Source: Vibrio neptunius
GTDB taxonomy: Bacteria; Pseudomonadota; Gammaproteobacteria; Enterobacterales; Vibrionaceae
Direction: 5' to 3'
DNA: 64,000 bases
Assembly (NCBI GenBank): GCA_019339365.1
Contig: CP079859.1
Span: forward strand, 2,356,001 to 2,420,000
The number at the start of each line of letters is the position of its first letter. The first letter of the stretch is position 1. A model generated the notes under the pieces. The model worked only from the letters and a program-made list of their open reading frames with translations. It was not told where the DNA came from and did not search any database. The translations under genes were made by a program, and so were the position numbers. Positions 27,942 to 36,222 of this stretch are shown here, piece after piece.

Positions 27942-27990
27942 AGCTGAGCTGAAGTCGTCGAAAAGACGACGAAGTATCAAGCTCAGTTAG
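27942..27990. repeat. REP-like nested hairpin
   Basis: GTCGTC-GAAAA-GACGAC forms the tip (about 27954-27970). The outer arms CTGAGCT (27944-27950) and AGCTCAG (27979-27985) pair around it, with GCTGA/TTAGC extending. Such imperfect palindromes are what RAYT transposases recognise in other genomes. It lies between two GGACACACACC copies beside the RAYT gene. Confidence 0.55.
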
Positions 27991-28008
27991 CGACAGCTAA
28001 TATGACTA

Positions 28009-28075
28009 GAATATCAGAATATCGGCGAATATCGGGCACGAATATCGGCGAATAGCGAATATCGGGACACACACC
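28009..28075. repeat. GAATATC tandem array ending in GGGACACACACC
   Basis: GAATATC recurs five times, plus one GAATAGC variant, with a period of about 10. One interior copy is followed by GGGCACG, a partial end motif. The last copy runs into GGGACACACACC (28064-28075), the left end of the RAYT element. Confidence 0.65.
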
Positions 28076-29340
28076 AGTAAATCGAAAGTAAAACTCACCA
28101 AATCACCCGAGGGTTATTTTGATAAACGGCCAACTTTGATGAATATTGTCGCCGACTTGGACTCGAGGAAGGTATTTTATTGAATATCGCTACGTTTATT
28201 TCAACACCATGTCAGCTATCAAGCTGTGGGGTAATTTCTAAAAGCTTTCGAGTGACGCTTACTCAAAGGTGAGTAAATGAAGCTTTTTCTTATTCAGAGC
28301 GGTTTTGGCGATGATTGCCTTGGCTTGACTGCCTACCGCCGTGACGTGAAATTTCTCCAATTGAGTACACACCTTGAGCCAGTTGTTTCTGTTTCCCCCA
28401 AGCCTATCTAATATGGGTGGCAGGCTGGTATTCATCGATGCTTTATTGGGCCGAATTTGACGGGCTGTCCAGTCGACTAATTCAAGATAATCCATCAATC
28501 GAAAAGGAATGCCGTCTCTTTTTAAGTGGCTCTCGTGACCGATAAATGGATGAAGGCAAGGGGCTGTAGATTGCTGTTGGTTTAAGGCGTCGATTCGAGC
28601 TTTGATGGAAGTGAATTCTGAGTCTTCGGGTTTAGTGGCAATGCCTGCTCGAATAGGATTGAGGTCTACGTACGCCATCGCAGCGGTTAGGGCTTTTTCA
28701 TCCAGCAAAGCTTGGCTTTTAAATCGACTTTCCCAGAAATGCCCAGTGCAGCTATCTTCTTTGTTCGCTTTGCAAGCAATATCGTAGTTAAGCTCCTTCA
28801 TATACCAGCTTAAATCCCACAGACGTTCTCGCCAACGTTCAATGATCTCGATACATGTTTCCTGTTCCATCGGGTGAGTAAGCTGGCCATCAAGCCAGCG
28901 CTGAACAATAGGGGGTAACTTATGCGCCATCCCCCAGCGTTCAACAACCTGATGATGTGACAAGCCCAAGGCTCTCTCTCGGTTGATATTGACGACTAAG
29001 TGGTAGTGATTACTCATGATGGCGTAAGCACAAATATCGATGCAGTAGAGCTCAGCAAGCGAGTGCATTTTGTTGACAATCCACTCTCGGCGATGCTCAT
29101 AACTCACTAGGGTTTGCGGGTCTTCACCACATAAAAAGCTGCGCCTCACACAACGAGAAACGCAGTGATAATAGGATGTGGCTTCAATCGAGATAAGTTG
29201 CTTGCGCGCTGTTGTCATCAATGTGTCTCCTTGTCGAACAATAACAAGGTAGCAATCATTCAAACAAGAGTTTGTAATCAGTCCCTCGAAAAGGAGGAAA
29301 TCATACTTATTTAGTGCTTTTGGTGTGTGTCCTGAATTTA
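28064..29340 (-). mobile_element. RAYT (REP-associated tyrosine transposase) element
   Basis: The transposase gene is flanked by an inverted pair: GGGACACACACC at 28064-28075 and GGTGTGTGTCCTGAATTTA at 29322-29340. The right end is nearly identical to the left ends of elements A, B and C at 12.6, 13.4 and 15.4 kb, so these are plausible non-autonomous relatives. A REP-like hairpin lies just outside on the left (27942-27990). A further right-end copy at 29441-29459 lies beyond a 9-base tandem array, so the outer boundary could be 29459. Confidence 0.7.
28259..29218 (-). CDS. REP-associated tyrosine transposase (Y1/IS200-like, RAYT)
   Basis: 319 residues from ATG 29218, which has AAGGAG eight bases upstream. 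The frame extends another 89 codons through a 9-base repeat, but that part has no ribosome site. The HUH motif is HYHLVV (about residue 70), inside SCRYCIDICAYAIMSNHYH-like family sequence (here IDICAYAIMSNHYHLVV). A candidate catalytic tyrosine lies in WYMKELNYDIA. CTGHFWESRFKSQALL, then AYVDLNPIRAGI, are family hallmarks. It is expected to nick single-stranded DNA at REP-type hairpins. The gene looks intact. Confidence 0.9.
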   Translation of the reverse strand: MTTARKQLISIEATSYYHCVSRCVRRSFLCGEDPQTLVSYEHRREWIVNKMHSLAELYCIDICAYAIMSNHYHLVVNINRERALGLSHHQVVERWGMAHKLPPIVQRWLDGQLTHPMEQETCIEIIERWRERLWDLSWYMKELNYDIACKANKEDSCTGHFWESRFKSQALLDEKALTAAMAYVDLNPIRAGIATKPEDSEFTSIKARIDALNQQQSTAPCLHPFIGHESHLKRDGIPFRLMDYLELVDWTARQIRPNKASMNTSLPPILDRLGGNRNNWLKVCTQLEKFHVTAVGSQAKAIIAKTALNKKKLHLLTFE

Positions 29341-29341
29341 C

Positions 29342-29459
29342 GGTGCTTTTGGTGCTTTTGGTGCTTTTGGTGCTTTTGGTGCTTTTGGTGCTTTTGGTGC
29401 TTTTGGTGCTTTTGGTGCTTTTGGTGCTTTTGGTGCTTTTGGTGTGTGTCCTGAATTTA
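29342..29459. repeat. Eleven perfect 9-base tandem repeats plus a second transposon end
   Basis: GGTGCTTTT is repeated exactly 11 times at 29342-29440 without a mismatch and then joins GGTGTGTGTCCTGAATTTA (29441-29459). An identical end copy precedes the array at 29322-29340, itself preceded by GTGCTTTT. In the minus-strand frame of the transposase it would encode (Lys-Ser-Thr)11. Confidence 0.92.
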
Positions 29460-29833
29460 CTGAATTTACTCGTATTTGTTTTCAAAGGGGACCTATGAAT
29501 TAGCCCAAAGAAAAGATTGACATTAATTTCAATCGGGCCTTGCGATCAGCGAGGTGACCATATATGTTGTTAATTTGCTAATTTGCTATCTATTTACTCT
29601 GCATCAAGCCAATAAAAATGAGATCTCTTCGTGTCAATGGAGGTTGATTACAATCGAGTCAGAAAGCAGATTACCCCTGCGTGTCAAACCTGCTTAACTT
29701 TTGGCAGAAAAATGTCGCTTAATAAGATATCCCGTTTGGCCGAATCAGGTTACTAGCAAAGATATTGCAGTATTAGCACTGCCAGATAGTGAACAATACA
29801 GAATGAAAGCACTATGAAAAATAAGGAAAAGTT
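29460..29833. other. Gene-free region right of the RAYT element
   Basis: About 370 AT-rich bases. I see no frame, no strong hairpin and no further transposon end. The last bases carry the ribosome site AAGGAAAAG of the next gene and presumably its promoter. Confidence 0.4.
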
Positions 29834-30112
29834 ATGACAAAAAATACAAGCGAAGATTTATTGCCTGATGATAGATTTGAGCGCTTAGATATTACCTATG
29901 AACAAACGCCTATGTATCGTCGTCGTTGGTTTATTTGTGTATCGATGCTGTTTTTTATCCCGTTTACATTAATCTTAGTCTTGAGTGGGGATGTCTATTT
30001 AAAGCGCAAAGGGGTCGTTTATAGGATGCTGCCTACGCAGAAAAAATTTATTGTAGTTGCTTGTTCTGGATTAATCCTTGTTGGCTTATTCAGGGTAATT
30101 ATACCGGGATAG
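29834..30112 (+). CDS. Small membrane protein, 92 residues
   Basis: ATG 29834 follows AAGGAAAAGTT. There are two hydrophobic helices (about residues 32-52 and 70-90) separated by a short loop containing GDVYLKRKGVVYRMLPTQKK, and an acidic N-terminus. The family is not recognised. It lies isolated in a repeat-rich zone, so it may have arrived with mobile DNA. Confidence 0.55.
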   Translation: MTKNTSEDLLPDDRFERLDITYEQTPMYRRRWFICVSMLFFIPFTLILVLSGDVYLKRKGVVYRMLPTQKKFIVVACSGLILVGLFRVIIPG

Positions 30113-30480
30113 TAACTATATTAATAACTTATTTTCACATTCAGCATACTCCGTAATAACAATAAGAACTGTAAGTCACTGAAGTTTTTGGAAAGTGGCG
30201 CACTGTATTTCAATAGGTGCGCTTAACTTCACATAATAGAGATGTCATTACTTTTAAAGTAGTTTCACTACCTGAGACAATCGATAGGATACGAATCTAG
30301 AAGCGTACTTAGCTCAGAATTGTTCATCACCTCTACAATCTTCATTTACCCTTGGCACCTCCTTACTCGAAATTTTTCACTTTAAGCCGACATCCAAGAC
30401 TTACATAATGAAAACAATAATTTATCTTATAAAAATCATTCAAACTAGACAGTGAGAACGCCGCCTCAAACAAAGCTGTT
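30113..30480. other. Gene-free region
   Basis: About 370 AT-rich bases with one modest hairpin (GGCGCACTG...TAGGTGCGC, about 30198-30225). No frame or repeat is visible until the array at 30481. Confidence 0.4.
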
Positions 30481-30612
30481 TTTGGTGTGTGTCCTGAATT
30501 GTCCTGAATTACCTGTCCTGAATTACCTGTCCTGAATTACCTGTCCTGAATTACCTGTCCCCTTCTGAATTACCCTTGCTGAATTACTTGTCTTTGGTAT
30601 GTGTCTCGAATT
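30481..30612. repeat. ACCTGTCCTGAATT tandem array between two transposon ends
   Basis: It begins TTTGGTGTGTGTCCTGAATT (30481-30500). Then come one 10-base GTCCTGAATT and three perfect 14-base units ACCTGTCCTGAATT (30511-30552), followed by decayed units. It closes with TTTGGTATGTGTCTCGAATT (30593-30612), a degenerate copy of the opening end. The unit shares the CCTGTCC core found at the other end of elements A-C. Confidence 0.8.
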
Positions 30613-30813
30613 ACGCATGAATTCCGAAGTTCAGTTTGGTTATTTTGCCTATAAAAACCAACATAAACACAGTTAAATTTCAGCTATACTCCGAAGCCAC
30701 TCAATGACTCTGTCAATATGAGCGACATATTAACCCCAAGGATTTAAAGGTGCTGATAGATCTTAAACTCAGCGAGTGTTGGCACCTATCACTATGGAGA
30801 CAGATAGATAACA

Positions 30814-31962
30814 ATGAAAATAGGTGATATGGATTTACTGCAACCGATCATAGGTAAACTAAAAAAGACCTTAGTTCCGATTTACAAATTACTGCTTATT
30901 ATTTTACCTGTTGGAACGCTTAAACATTTAGCGACCAAGGGATCGACTGTCGCTCAAATTATCTTAGCGAGGCGTTACTATCATGGTAGACGCGTCGCTG
31001 GTAACAAAAAATTGGCACTACGTTGGTTGACTAAGGCGGCATCACAAGGAAGCTCTGAAGCAAAAAAAGAACTTGGCCACCTGTATTTTAGTGGTGAAAA
31101 ATTTAAAAAGGATTGGCGGCTAGCTAGCACATGGTTGCTAGAAGCATACCATCAGGGAGAAAAGGATTGCGCCTCTGTTTTGGGTTTCATCTATGAAGGA
31201 AACAAACATTTTCGTCGAGATGTACCAGAAATGTATAAATGGCACAAGATTGCAGCAGAATCAGGATGTTTAGAATCACAAATAGCTCTTGCAGGGATTT
31301 ACGCCTCAGAAAAAGAGTATATTAACCCTAAAAAGATGATGTTTTGGCTCCGTAAAGCAGCGAATCAAGACGATATAGAGACGATGCTTCTTCTCGCGCA
31401 GGGCTATCTTGATGAACAGCATTACGATCTCAATCAGGCGATTAAGTGGCTCAAGATTGCAGCCAAAAAGAATCACCACCATGCCTTATTCCTACTTGGT
31501 TACATTTATTCATCGGATAAATATAAAGTAGTTGATTATAACTATGCTTTTCTACAATATTATTACGCAATAAAAGCAGGCTCAGAAGTTGCGCCAGGGC
31601 GATTAGGCTATATGTATCAATATGGGTTGGGGGTGGATAAGGATATCGAACAAGCCAAATCGTTATACTCTATGGGAGCCCTGTACAATGATCCATATGC
31701 TCAGTTTTATTATGCTGAATTATATCTTGATGAAAAATATGGGATGATGGATTTATTGCACGCTTTCAAGTGGTCTTACCGGGCTAATAAAAACAACCAT
31801 CCAGGCGCCGAAAAGCAGTTTAAAGCAATCTCTGACAAACTAACGGAATCACAAATAAAAAGAGGCTTACGTGCAGCTCAGCAATGTAAAGTAAAACCAG
31901 TGAAAAGTTTTGGCTTTCAAATCGGGTATAGACTGGGAGATACGGGCAAAATATATCGATAG
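30814..31962 (+). CDS. Sel1-repeat protein
   Basis: 382 residues containing about eight Sel1/TPR-like repeats from about residue 45 to 340 (for example AQIILARRYYHGRRVAGNKK then ALRWLTKAASQG, and APGRLGYMYQYGLGVDKDIE). There is no signal peptide, but a hydrophobic segment lies at about residues 25-38 (LLLIILPVG), possibly a membrane anchor. Sel1 proteins mediate protein-protein contacts; the partner is unknown. Alternative starts exist at Met 1 (30814) and Met 5. Confidence 0.8.
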   Translation: MKIGDMDLLQPIIGKLKKTLVPIYKLLLIILPVGTLKHLATKGSTVAQIILARRYYHGRRVAGNKKLALRWLTKAASQGSSEAKKELGHLYFSGEKFKKDWRLASTWLLEAYHQGEKDCASVLGFIYEGNKHFRRDVPEMYKWHKIAAESGCLESQIALAGIYASEKEYINPKKMMFWLRKAANQDDIETMLLLAQGYLDEQHYDLNQAIKWLKIAAKKNHHHALFLLGYIYSSDKYKVVDYNYAFLQYYYAIKAGSEVAPGRLGYMYQYGLGVDKDIEQAKSLYSMGALYNDPYAQFYYAELYLDEKYGMMDLLHAFKWSYRANKNNHPGAEKQFKAISDKLTESQIKRGLRAAQQCKVKPVKSFGFQIGYRLGDTGKIYR

Positions 31963-32076
31963 GGTATATCGCTCAATAAGGCATTAAAAAAAGATAAGCC
32001 ATTTCATCGCATTGGTCAGTCCCGATTTCACCAAGTACCTAAGCACTATCACGCACGGCGGTTTGGCTGCTACATG

Positions 32077-32110
32077 CACGCTTGCCATTAATTGAGCAAG
32101 CGTGACACTT
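32077..32110 (+). terminator. Hairpin downstream of the Sel1 gene
   Basis: CACGCTTGC (32077-32085) and GCAAGCGTG (32096-32104) form a 9-bp stem with a 10-base loop; ACACTTTTTC follows. It lies in the gap between the convergent Sel1 and Spo0M genes. Confidence 0.65.
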
Positions 32111-32145
32111 TTTCGACCAAATTCTGGCTTCTGTGAGCCTTACAC

Positions 32146-32889
32146 TTAGATCGAAAGTACTCGGCTCACCGCAGAGCTAATCTCCGCGTCACTGGCATTA
32201 AGGCTTAGAGAGAAAGAGACGTACTGATCACCACGCATACTCAGTGAACGGTCGACTTCCGCCAAACAATGCATAACGCTGCCATTCAATATAAAAGACA
32301 ACTCTATTTCTTTCTTGTTAATGAAGCCACTGTTGCGGAATTCTATCTCCTGATAGCAACCCGATTTAGATGAGAAGTTGCTGCCTCGCAAATGCCCTTT
32401 CTCCACATCAGCCTTGACCATAACGAAACCCGCTTGTTCTATGGCGGAGATCACTTTGGAAGCGACTGGCAGTGCTTTTACTTCGACGAAATCACGATCT
32501 TTAGGGTCAATTGCGAAATCAATATCCAGCGATGTTTCCACCCAAACATGGCACTGATTCTTTGTCGCAGTGAGTGCCGTAATTGGCGTTTCATCATCTA
32601 GCTTTAATTCAAACGGAACCTGTTTATTTTCTTGAGGTTGAATGATAAACGGCTGGACCGCCTGAAGACGACCAATGGTGAAGTTCTGATAGCTTACACC
32701 GTTGTCACTCTCCACTTTCACCTCAGTACAAAGCTTGAGATTAATCGCATCAATTTGCTGCTCGACATCGCCCCCTTGAATATGAATAACGCCCTTAAGA
32801 GTGTCTCCCTGAAACACAGACATCCTCTCCAGAACGGTATCTACTTTCGCAGCACCAATTCCCAGTGACGCTTTCAACTTACTAAACAT
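32146..32889 (-). CDS. Spo0M-family (arrestin-like) protein
   Basis: 247 residues. It begins MFSKLKASLGIGAAKVDTVL followed by GDTLKGVIHIQGG, the standard Spo0M start, and has the two beta-sandwich halves of arrestin-like folds (ELKLDDETPITA, VWVETSLDIDFA). In Bacillus it modulates sporulation; in Gram-negatives the role is unclear. ATG 32889 is preceded by AAAGGAAACC. It stands alone, divergent from hutC. Confidence 0.85.
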   Translation of the reverse strand: MFSKLKASLGIGAAKVDTVLERMSVFQGDTLKGVIHIQGGDVEQQIDAINLKLCTEVKVESDNGVSYQNFTIGRLQAVQPFIIQPQENKQVPFELKLDDETPITALTATKNQCHVWVETSLDIDFAIDPKDRDFVEVKALPVASKVISAIEQAGFVMVKADVEKGHLRGSNFSSKSGCYQEIEFRNSGFINKKEIELSFILNGSVMHCLAEVDRSLSMRGDQYVSFSLSLNASDAEISSAVSRVLSI

Positions 32890-33040
32890 AAGGTTTCCTT
32901 TTACTTTCTATGTCGTTATTGTTTCTGATTAACATGGGGGATTAGCGCGTCGCAAGAGGTTTCTCTGGATAATGTGTCAACTATCGTTTCGACTGCTCAA
33001 TCCATCACCAGAGTTGCAATTCCATGACAGATGAATCACT

Positions 33041-33056
33041 ATTTGTATAGTCAAAT
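33041..33056. promoter_or_regulatory. HutC-type palindrome before hutC
   Basis: ATTTGTATAGTCAAAT is an imperfect palindrome with the TTGTATA half-site used by HutC regulators. It lies 21 bases before the hutC start, so it would allow autoregulation. The assignment follows from similarity to the second site at 33862. Confidence 0.5.
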
Positions 33057-33076
33057 AAGCCAATTGTTAAAGCGTT

Positions 33077-33790
33077 ATGAGTCAATCACCATTATATCTT
33101 CAAATTAAGCAATACATTACTGACAACATCGATTGCGGACATTGGCCTGTTGGGCAGCGTATATCGACAGAACTGGAGCTGACCGAACAATTCAAGGTGA
33201 GCCGGATGACCGTCAACAAGGCGATCCGCGATTTAGTCGCCGAAGGTAGGCTGCAAAGGCGACCTAGAGTAGGGACGTTTGTTTGCGCTCCCGATGATAA
33301 AGCGGAATCGCCATTACTGGATATTCAGAATATTGCTGAAGAGGTGAAATTACGCGGCAAGGTCTACTCAAGTAAGGTGGTCAGGCAAGCGTCGATGCGT
33401 GCCGATGCAACCGTGGCTACCAAGTTGGGAGTGATGTTGAACAGCCCGATTTTCTATAGTGAAATCATTCATTTTGAAGACAACTCCCCTATTCAATATG
33501 AGCTGCGCTGGGTCAATAGCGCTTACGCGCCTGCCTACCTGGAACAGGACTTTAGTCAGATCACTCCAAACCAGTACCTGTCTGAAAGCTGCCCACTGAG
33601 CGCCATTGAACATACAGTCGAAGCTATAGTGGCAGACGACGAGGTGCGTACCGCTTTGAGACTTGGGGTTAATGAACCTTGCCTACTGCTCAACAGGCGA
33701 ACTTGGAGTCAGGACAAGCTGGTGAGCTCTGCCCTGCTCTATCACCCCGGGACTCGATACAAATTGAGCTCAAAGGTATTACTAAGTTAG
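33077..33790 (+). CDS. hutC: Histidine utilization repressor HutC
   Basis: 237 residues, GntR family. The N-terminal winged helix is SPLYLQIKQYITDN ... STELELTEQFKVSRMTVNKA, and the C-terminal UTRA effector domain (about residues 90-235) carries RWVNSAYAPAYLEQDF, typical of HutC, which senses urocanate. It is the first gene of the hut cluster and in the same direction as the enzymes, with HutC-like palindromes before it and before hutI. Confidence 0.92.
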   Translation: MSQSPLYLQIKQYITDNIDCGHWPVGQRISTELELTEQFKVSRMTVNKAIRDLVAEGRLQRRPRVGTFVCAPDDKAESPLLDIQNIAEEVKLRGKVYSSKVVRQASMRADATVATKLGVMLNSPIFYSEIIHFEDNSPIQYELRWVNSAYAPAYLEQDFSQITPNQYLSESCPLSAIEHTVEAIVADDEVRTALRLGVNEPCLLLNRRTWSQDKLVSSALLYHPGTRYKLSSKVLLS

Positions 33791-33861
33791 CGAATCCGAT
33801 ACTTTTTACTGATCACATTTTTGCAACAAGTTCCTTGATCAATTGTCATACCTGAATAATT

Positions 33862-33878
33862 ATTTGTATATACATTTG
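33862..33878. promoter_or_regulatory. HutC operator before hutI
   Basis: ATTTGTATATACATTTG contains the perfect 10-base palindrome TGTATATACA (33865-33874), the core of known HutC sites. It lies 20-36 bases before the hutI start, overlapping the probable hutIGUH promoter. Confidence 0.7.
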
Positions 33879-33897
33879 AACTTGTGGACGTTATTAC

Positions 33898-35136
33898 ATG
33901 CTTGGAAGCGCTTCTTCATCCTTACAAACCAACCGCCGAGAGTTGTTGCTCACCAATGCACGACTGGTTTCTATGGTCGCTGGATCGCATGGGTATTCCG
34001 TTTCTGAGCCAAGTCACCTTTTGATTAAGGATGGAAAGATTGCGCAAATCGGCGCGGCCAAGCTGTCTTGCCTAAATTCATATGATTGTAAAAACCAGCT
34101 GGTCACACCCGGCTTTGTCGATTGCCACACTCACCTAGTGTATGCCGGCAATCGCGCCAATGAGTTTGAAATGCGGCTTAATGGCGTGCCATACCCTGAG
34201 ATAGCCAAACAAGGTGGCGGGATTCTGTCTACGGTTCGAGCGACACGAGCTGCAAGCGAGGAAGCGCTGATTAATCTCGCCTTACCACGATTGGACGGCT
34301 TGATTCGAAGCGGCGTAACATCTGTCGAAGTAAAATCTGGCTACGGTCTAACCTTAAAAGACGAGATCAAAATGCTTCGCGCCGCAAAAGCACTAGAAGA
34401 TCACCGTAAGATTCGAGTCACGACCACTTTGCTCGCGGCGCACGCATTGCCGCCAGAGTATGCCGGGAAAGCCGATGACTACATCAAGCTTGTGTGCGAA
34501 GAAATCATTCCTCTCGTCGCAGAGGAAAAGCTGGCCACCAGCGTCGATGTATTCTGCGAATCGATTGGCTTCAACTTGGCCCAAACGGAAAAGGTGTTTG
34601 CCGCAGCGAAGCAATACGGTCTCGATGTAAAAGGCCACACTGAACAACTGTCTAACTTAGGTGGCACAGCACTAACCGCTCGCTATCAAGGGTTGTCAGC
34701 GGATCATATCGAGTATCTCGACCAAGATGGCGTCAAAGCGCTCGCTGAATCAGGAACGGTTGCCACGCTGCTACCCGGGGCATTTTACTTCTTACGAGAG
34801 ACCCAGTTGCCGCCCATTGAACTACTTCGTCAACACAATATTCCAATAGCTATTGCAACGGATCTTAATCCAGGTACCTCGCCTTTCTCAGATTTGACTA
34901 TGATGATGAATATGGGCTGTACACTTTTTGGACTAACGCCAGAGGAGAGCTTGCGTGGCGTCACTTGCCATGCTGCTCAAGCGCTAGGCTATGGGAGTAG
35001 CCGAGGGCAGATTCAGCCAGGCTTTGATGCTGACCTTGCGATTTGGGACGTCAGCCACCCAGCTGATTTCAGCTATCAGCAAGGGTTGTCACGCTTGTCG
35101 GCCCGCATGGTAAACGGAGAGCTAGAACATGTCTAA
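33898..35136 (+). CDS. hutI: Imidazolonepropionase
   Basis: 412-residue zinc/iron amidohydrolase that opens imidazolone-5-propionate to N-formimino-L-glutamate, the third step of histidine degradation. The metal motif is [12 protein letters not shown] (HxH near residue 80), the later metal histidine is in VKGHTEQLS, and the Asp is in [12 protein letters not shown]. The ATG at 33898 gives a slightly extended N-terminus. It overlaps hutG by 8 bases. Confidence 0.95.
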   Translation: MLGSASSSLQTNRRELLLTNARLVSMVAGSHGYSVSEPSHLLIKDGKIAQIGAAKLSCLNSYDCKNQLVTPGFVDCHTHLVYAGNRANEFEMRLNGVPYPEIAKQGGGILSTVRATRAASEEALINLALPRLDGLIRSGVTSVEVKSGYGLTLKDEIKMLRAAKALEDHRKIRVTTTLLAAHALPPEYAGKADDYIKLVCEEIIPLVAEEKLATSVDVFCESIGFNLAQTEKVFAAAKQYGLDVKGHTEQLSNLGGTALTARYQGLSADHIEYLDQDGVKALAESGTVATLLPGAFYFLRETQLPPIELLRQHNIPIAIATDLNPGTSPFSDLTMMMNMGCTLFGLTPEESLRGVTCHAAQALGYGSSRGQIQPGFDADLAIWDVSHPADFSYQQGLSRLSARMVNGELEHV

Positions 35137-36127
35137 CCTACCGAAGACTAACCAGGATTTTCACTGGCAAGGCCGACATGACGCCGAAGATGGTGTATTG
35201 GGTAAACGTGTCCACCACGCTATCAAGCAACTTCAAGTAGAGGATCTTGAACCCTATCGAAACGCGGTCAGCGTTTTGGGGTTTGCCTGTGATGCTGGTG
35301 TAGCGCGAAACAAGGGCCGAATTGGAGCGAAGAAAGCACCCGACTTGATCAGACGCGCCCTAGCCAACATGGCATGGCACAAAGAAAGTGCCTTAATTGA
35401 TTTGGGTAATGTCGTCTGTGAAGATGATTTGCTGGAGCAATACCAGTCAGAGTGCGCTGATGTTATCGCAGAGGCACTGCGTTCTACTCCGGTCATTACC
35501 CTTGGTGGAGGCCATGAGGTCGCGTGGGCTTCTTTCCAAGGGTTGGCTCGCTACTTGGAGTACTTGAACCCGTCGAAGCCTCCTAAGATCGGCATCATCA
35601 ATTTTGATGCTCATTTCGATTTGCGTGCCTTTGAAAGCAATAACGCCGATGTCAAACCCAGCTCTGGCACACCATTTAACCAAATTTATGATTACTGCCA
35701 AAAGCATCAATGGCCATTCCATTATGCTTGTTTGGGGGTAAGCAAGGCCAGCAATACACGAGCCTTGTTTGAAAAAGCCAAACAGCTGAATGTGTGGTTT
35801 GTCGAAGATAAAGATCTCTCTCATCTAAACCACATCTACCATCTAACCCAGTTGCAGCATTTCATCGATAATTGCGATTACATCTATCTGACCATAGATC
35901 TGGATGTCTTCCCCGCAGCGACAGCCCCGGGCGTCAGCGCTCCCGCCGCCCGTGGCGTCAGTATGGATACGCTGGCACTCTTTTTAGACCGAATTTTGCA
36001 CTATAAACAAAAATTGGTGATTGCCGACATCGCCGAGTACAACCCAACCTATGACGTCGATAGTCAAACGGCAAGGTTAGCTGCGAGGCTTTGCTGGGAT
36101 ATTGCCAACGCCTTTTCCGAAAAATAG
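35129..36127 (+). CDS. hutG: Formimidoylglutamase
   Basis: 332-residue ureohydrolase (arginase family) that converts formimidoylglutamate to glutamate and formamide, the final step here. Manganese ligands sit in [17 protein letters not shown] (DAHFD) and [15 protein letters not shown] (DxD). The start lies inside the end of hutI, so translation is coupled. Confidence 0.94.
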   Translation: MSNLPKTNQDFHWQGRHDAEDGVLGKRVHHAIKQLQVEDLEPYRNAVSVLGFACDAGVARNKGRIGAKKAPDLIRRALANMAWHKESALIDLGNVVCEDDLLEQYQSECADVIAEALRSTPVITLGGGHEVAWASFQGLARYLEYLNPSKPPKIGIINFDAHFDLRAFESNNADVKPSSGTPFNQIYDYCQKHQWPFHYACLGVSKASNTRALFEKAKQLNVWFVEDKDLSHLNHIYHLTQLQHFIDNCDYIYLTIDLDVFPAATAPGVSAPAARGVSMDTLALFLDRILHYKQKLVIADIAEYNPTYDVDSQTARLAARLCWDIANAFSEK

Positions 36128-36222
36128 AAAAACCAGAAAGGAAAGCGACGACATTGCATGAGGGCCTAGCTCTCGTGCTGGCCGCTTTCAACCTGAAAAC
36201 GTGAAACACAAGGAGTCTTACC

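Noticed and set aside
29342..29440. CRISPR-like array
   Set aside because: The units are head-to-tail with no spacers and only 9 bases long; it is a simple tandem repeat. No cas genes are in the window.
28259..29485. A 408-residue version of the transposase with an N-terminal (Lys-Ser-Thr)11
   Set aside because: The extension crosses the tandem array and a transposon end and has no ribosome site; the ATG at 29218 has AAGGAG. Kept only as a remark in the findings.
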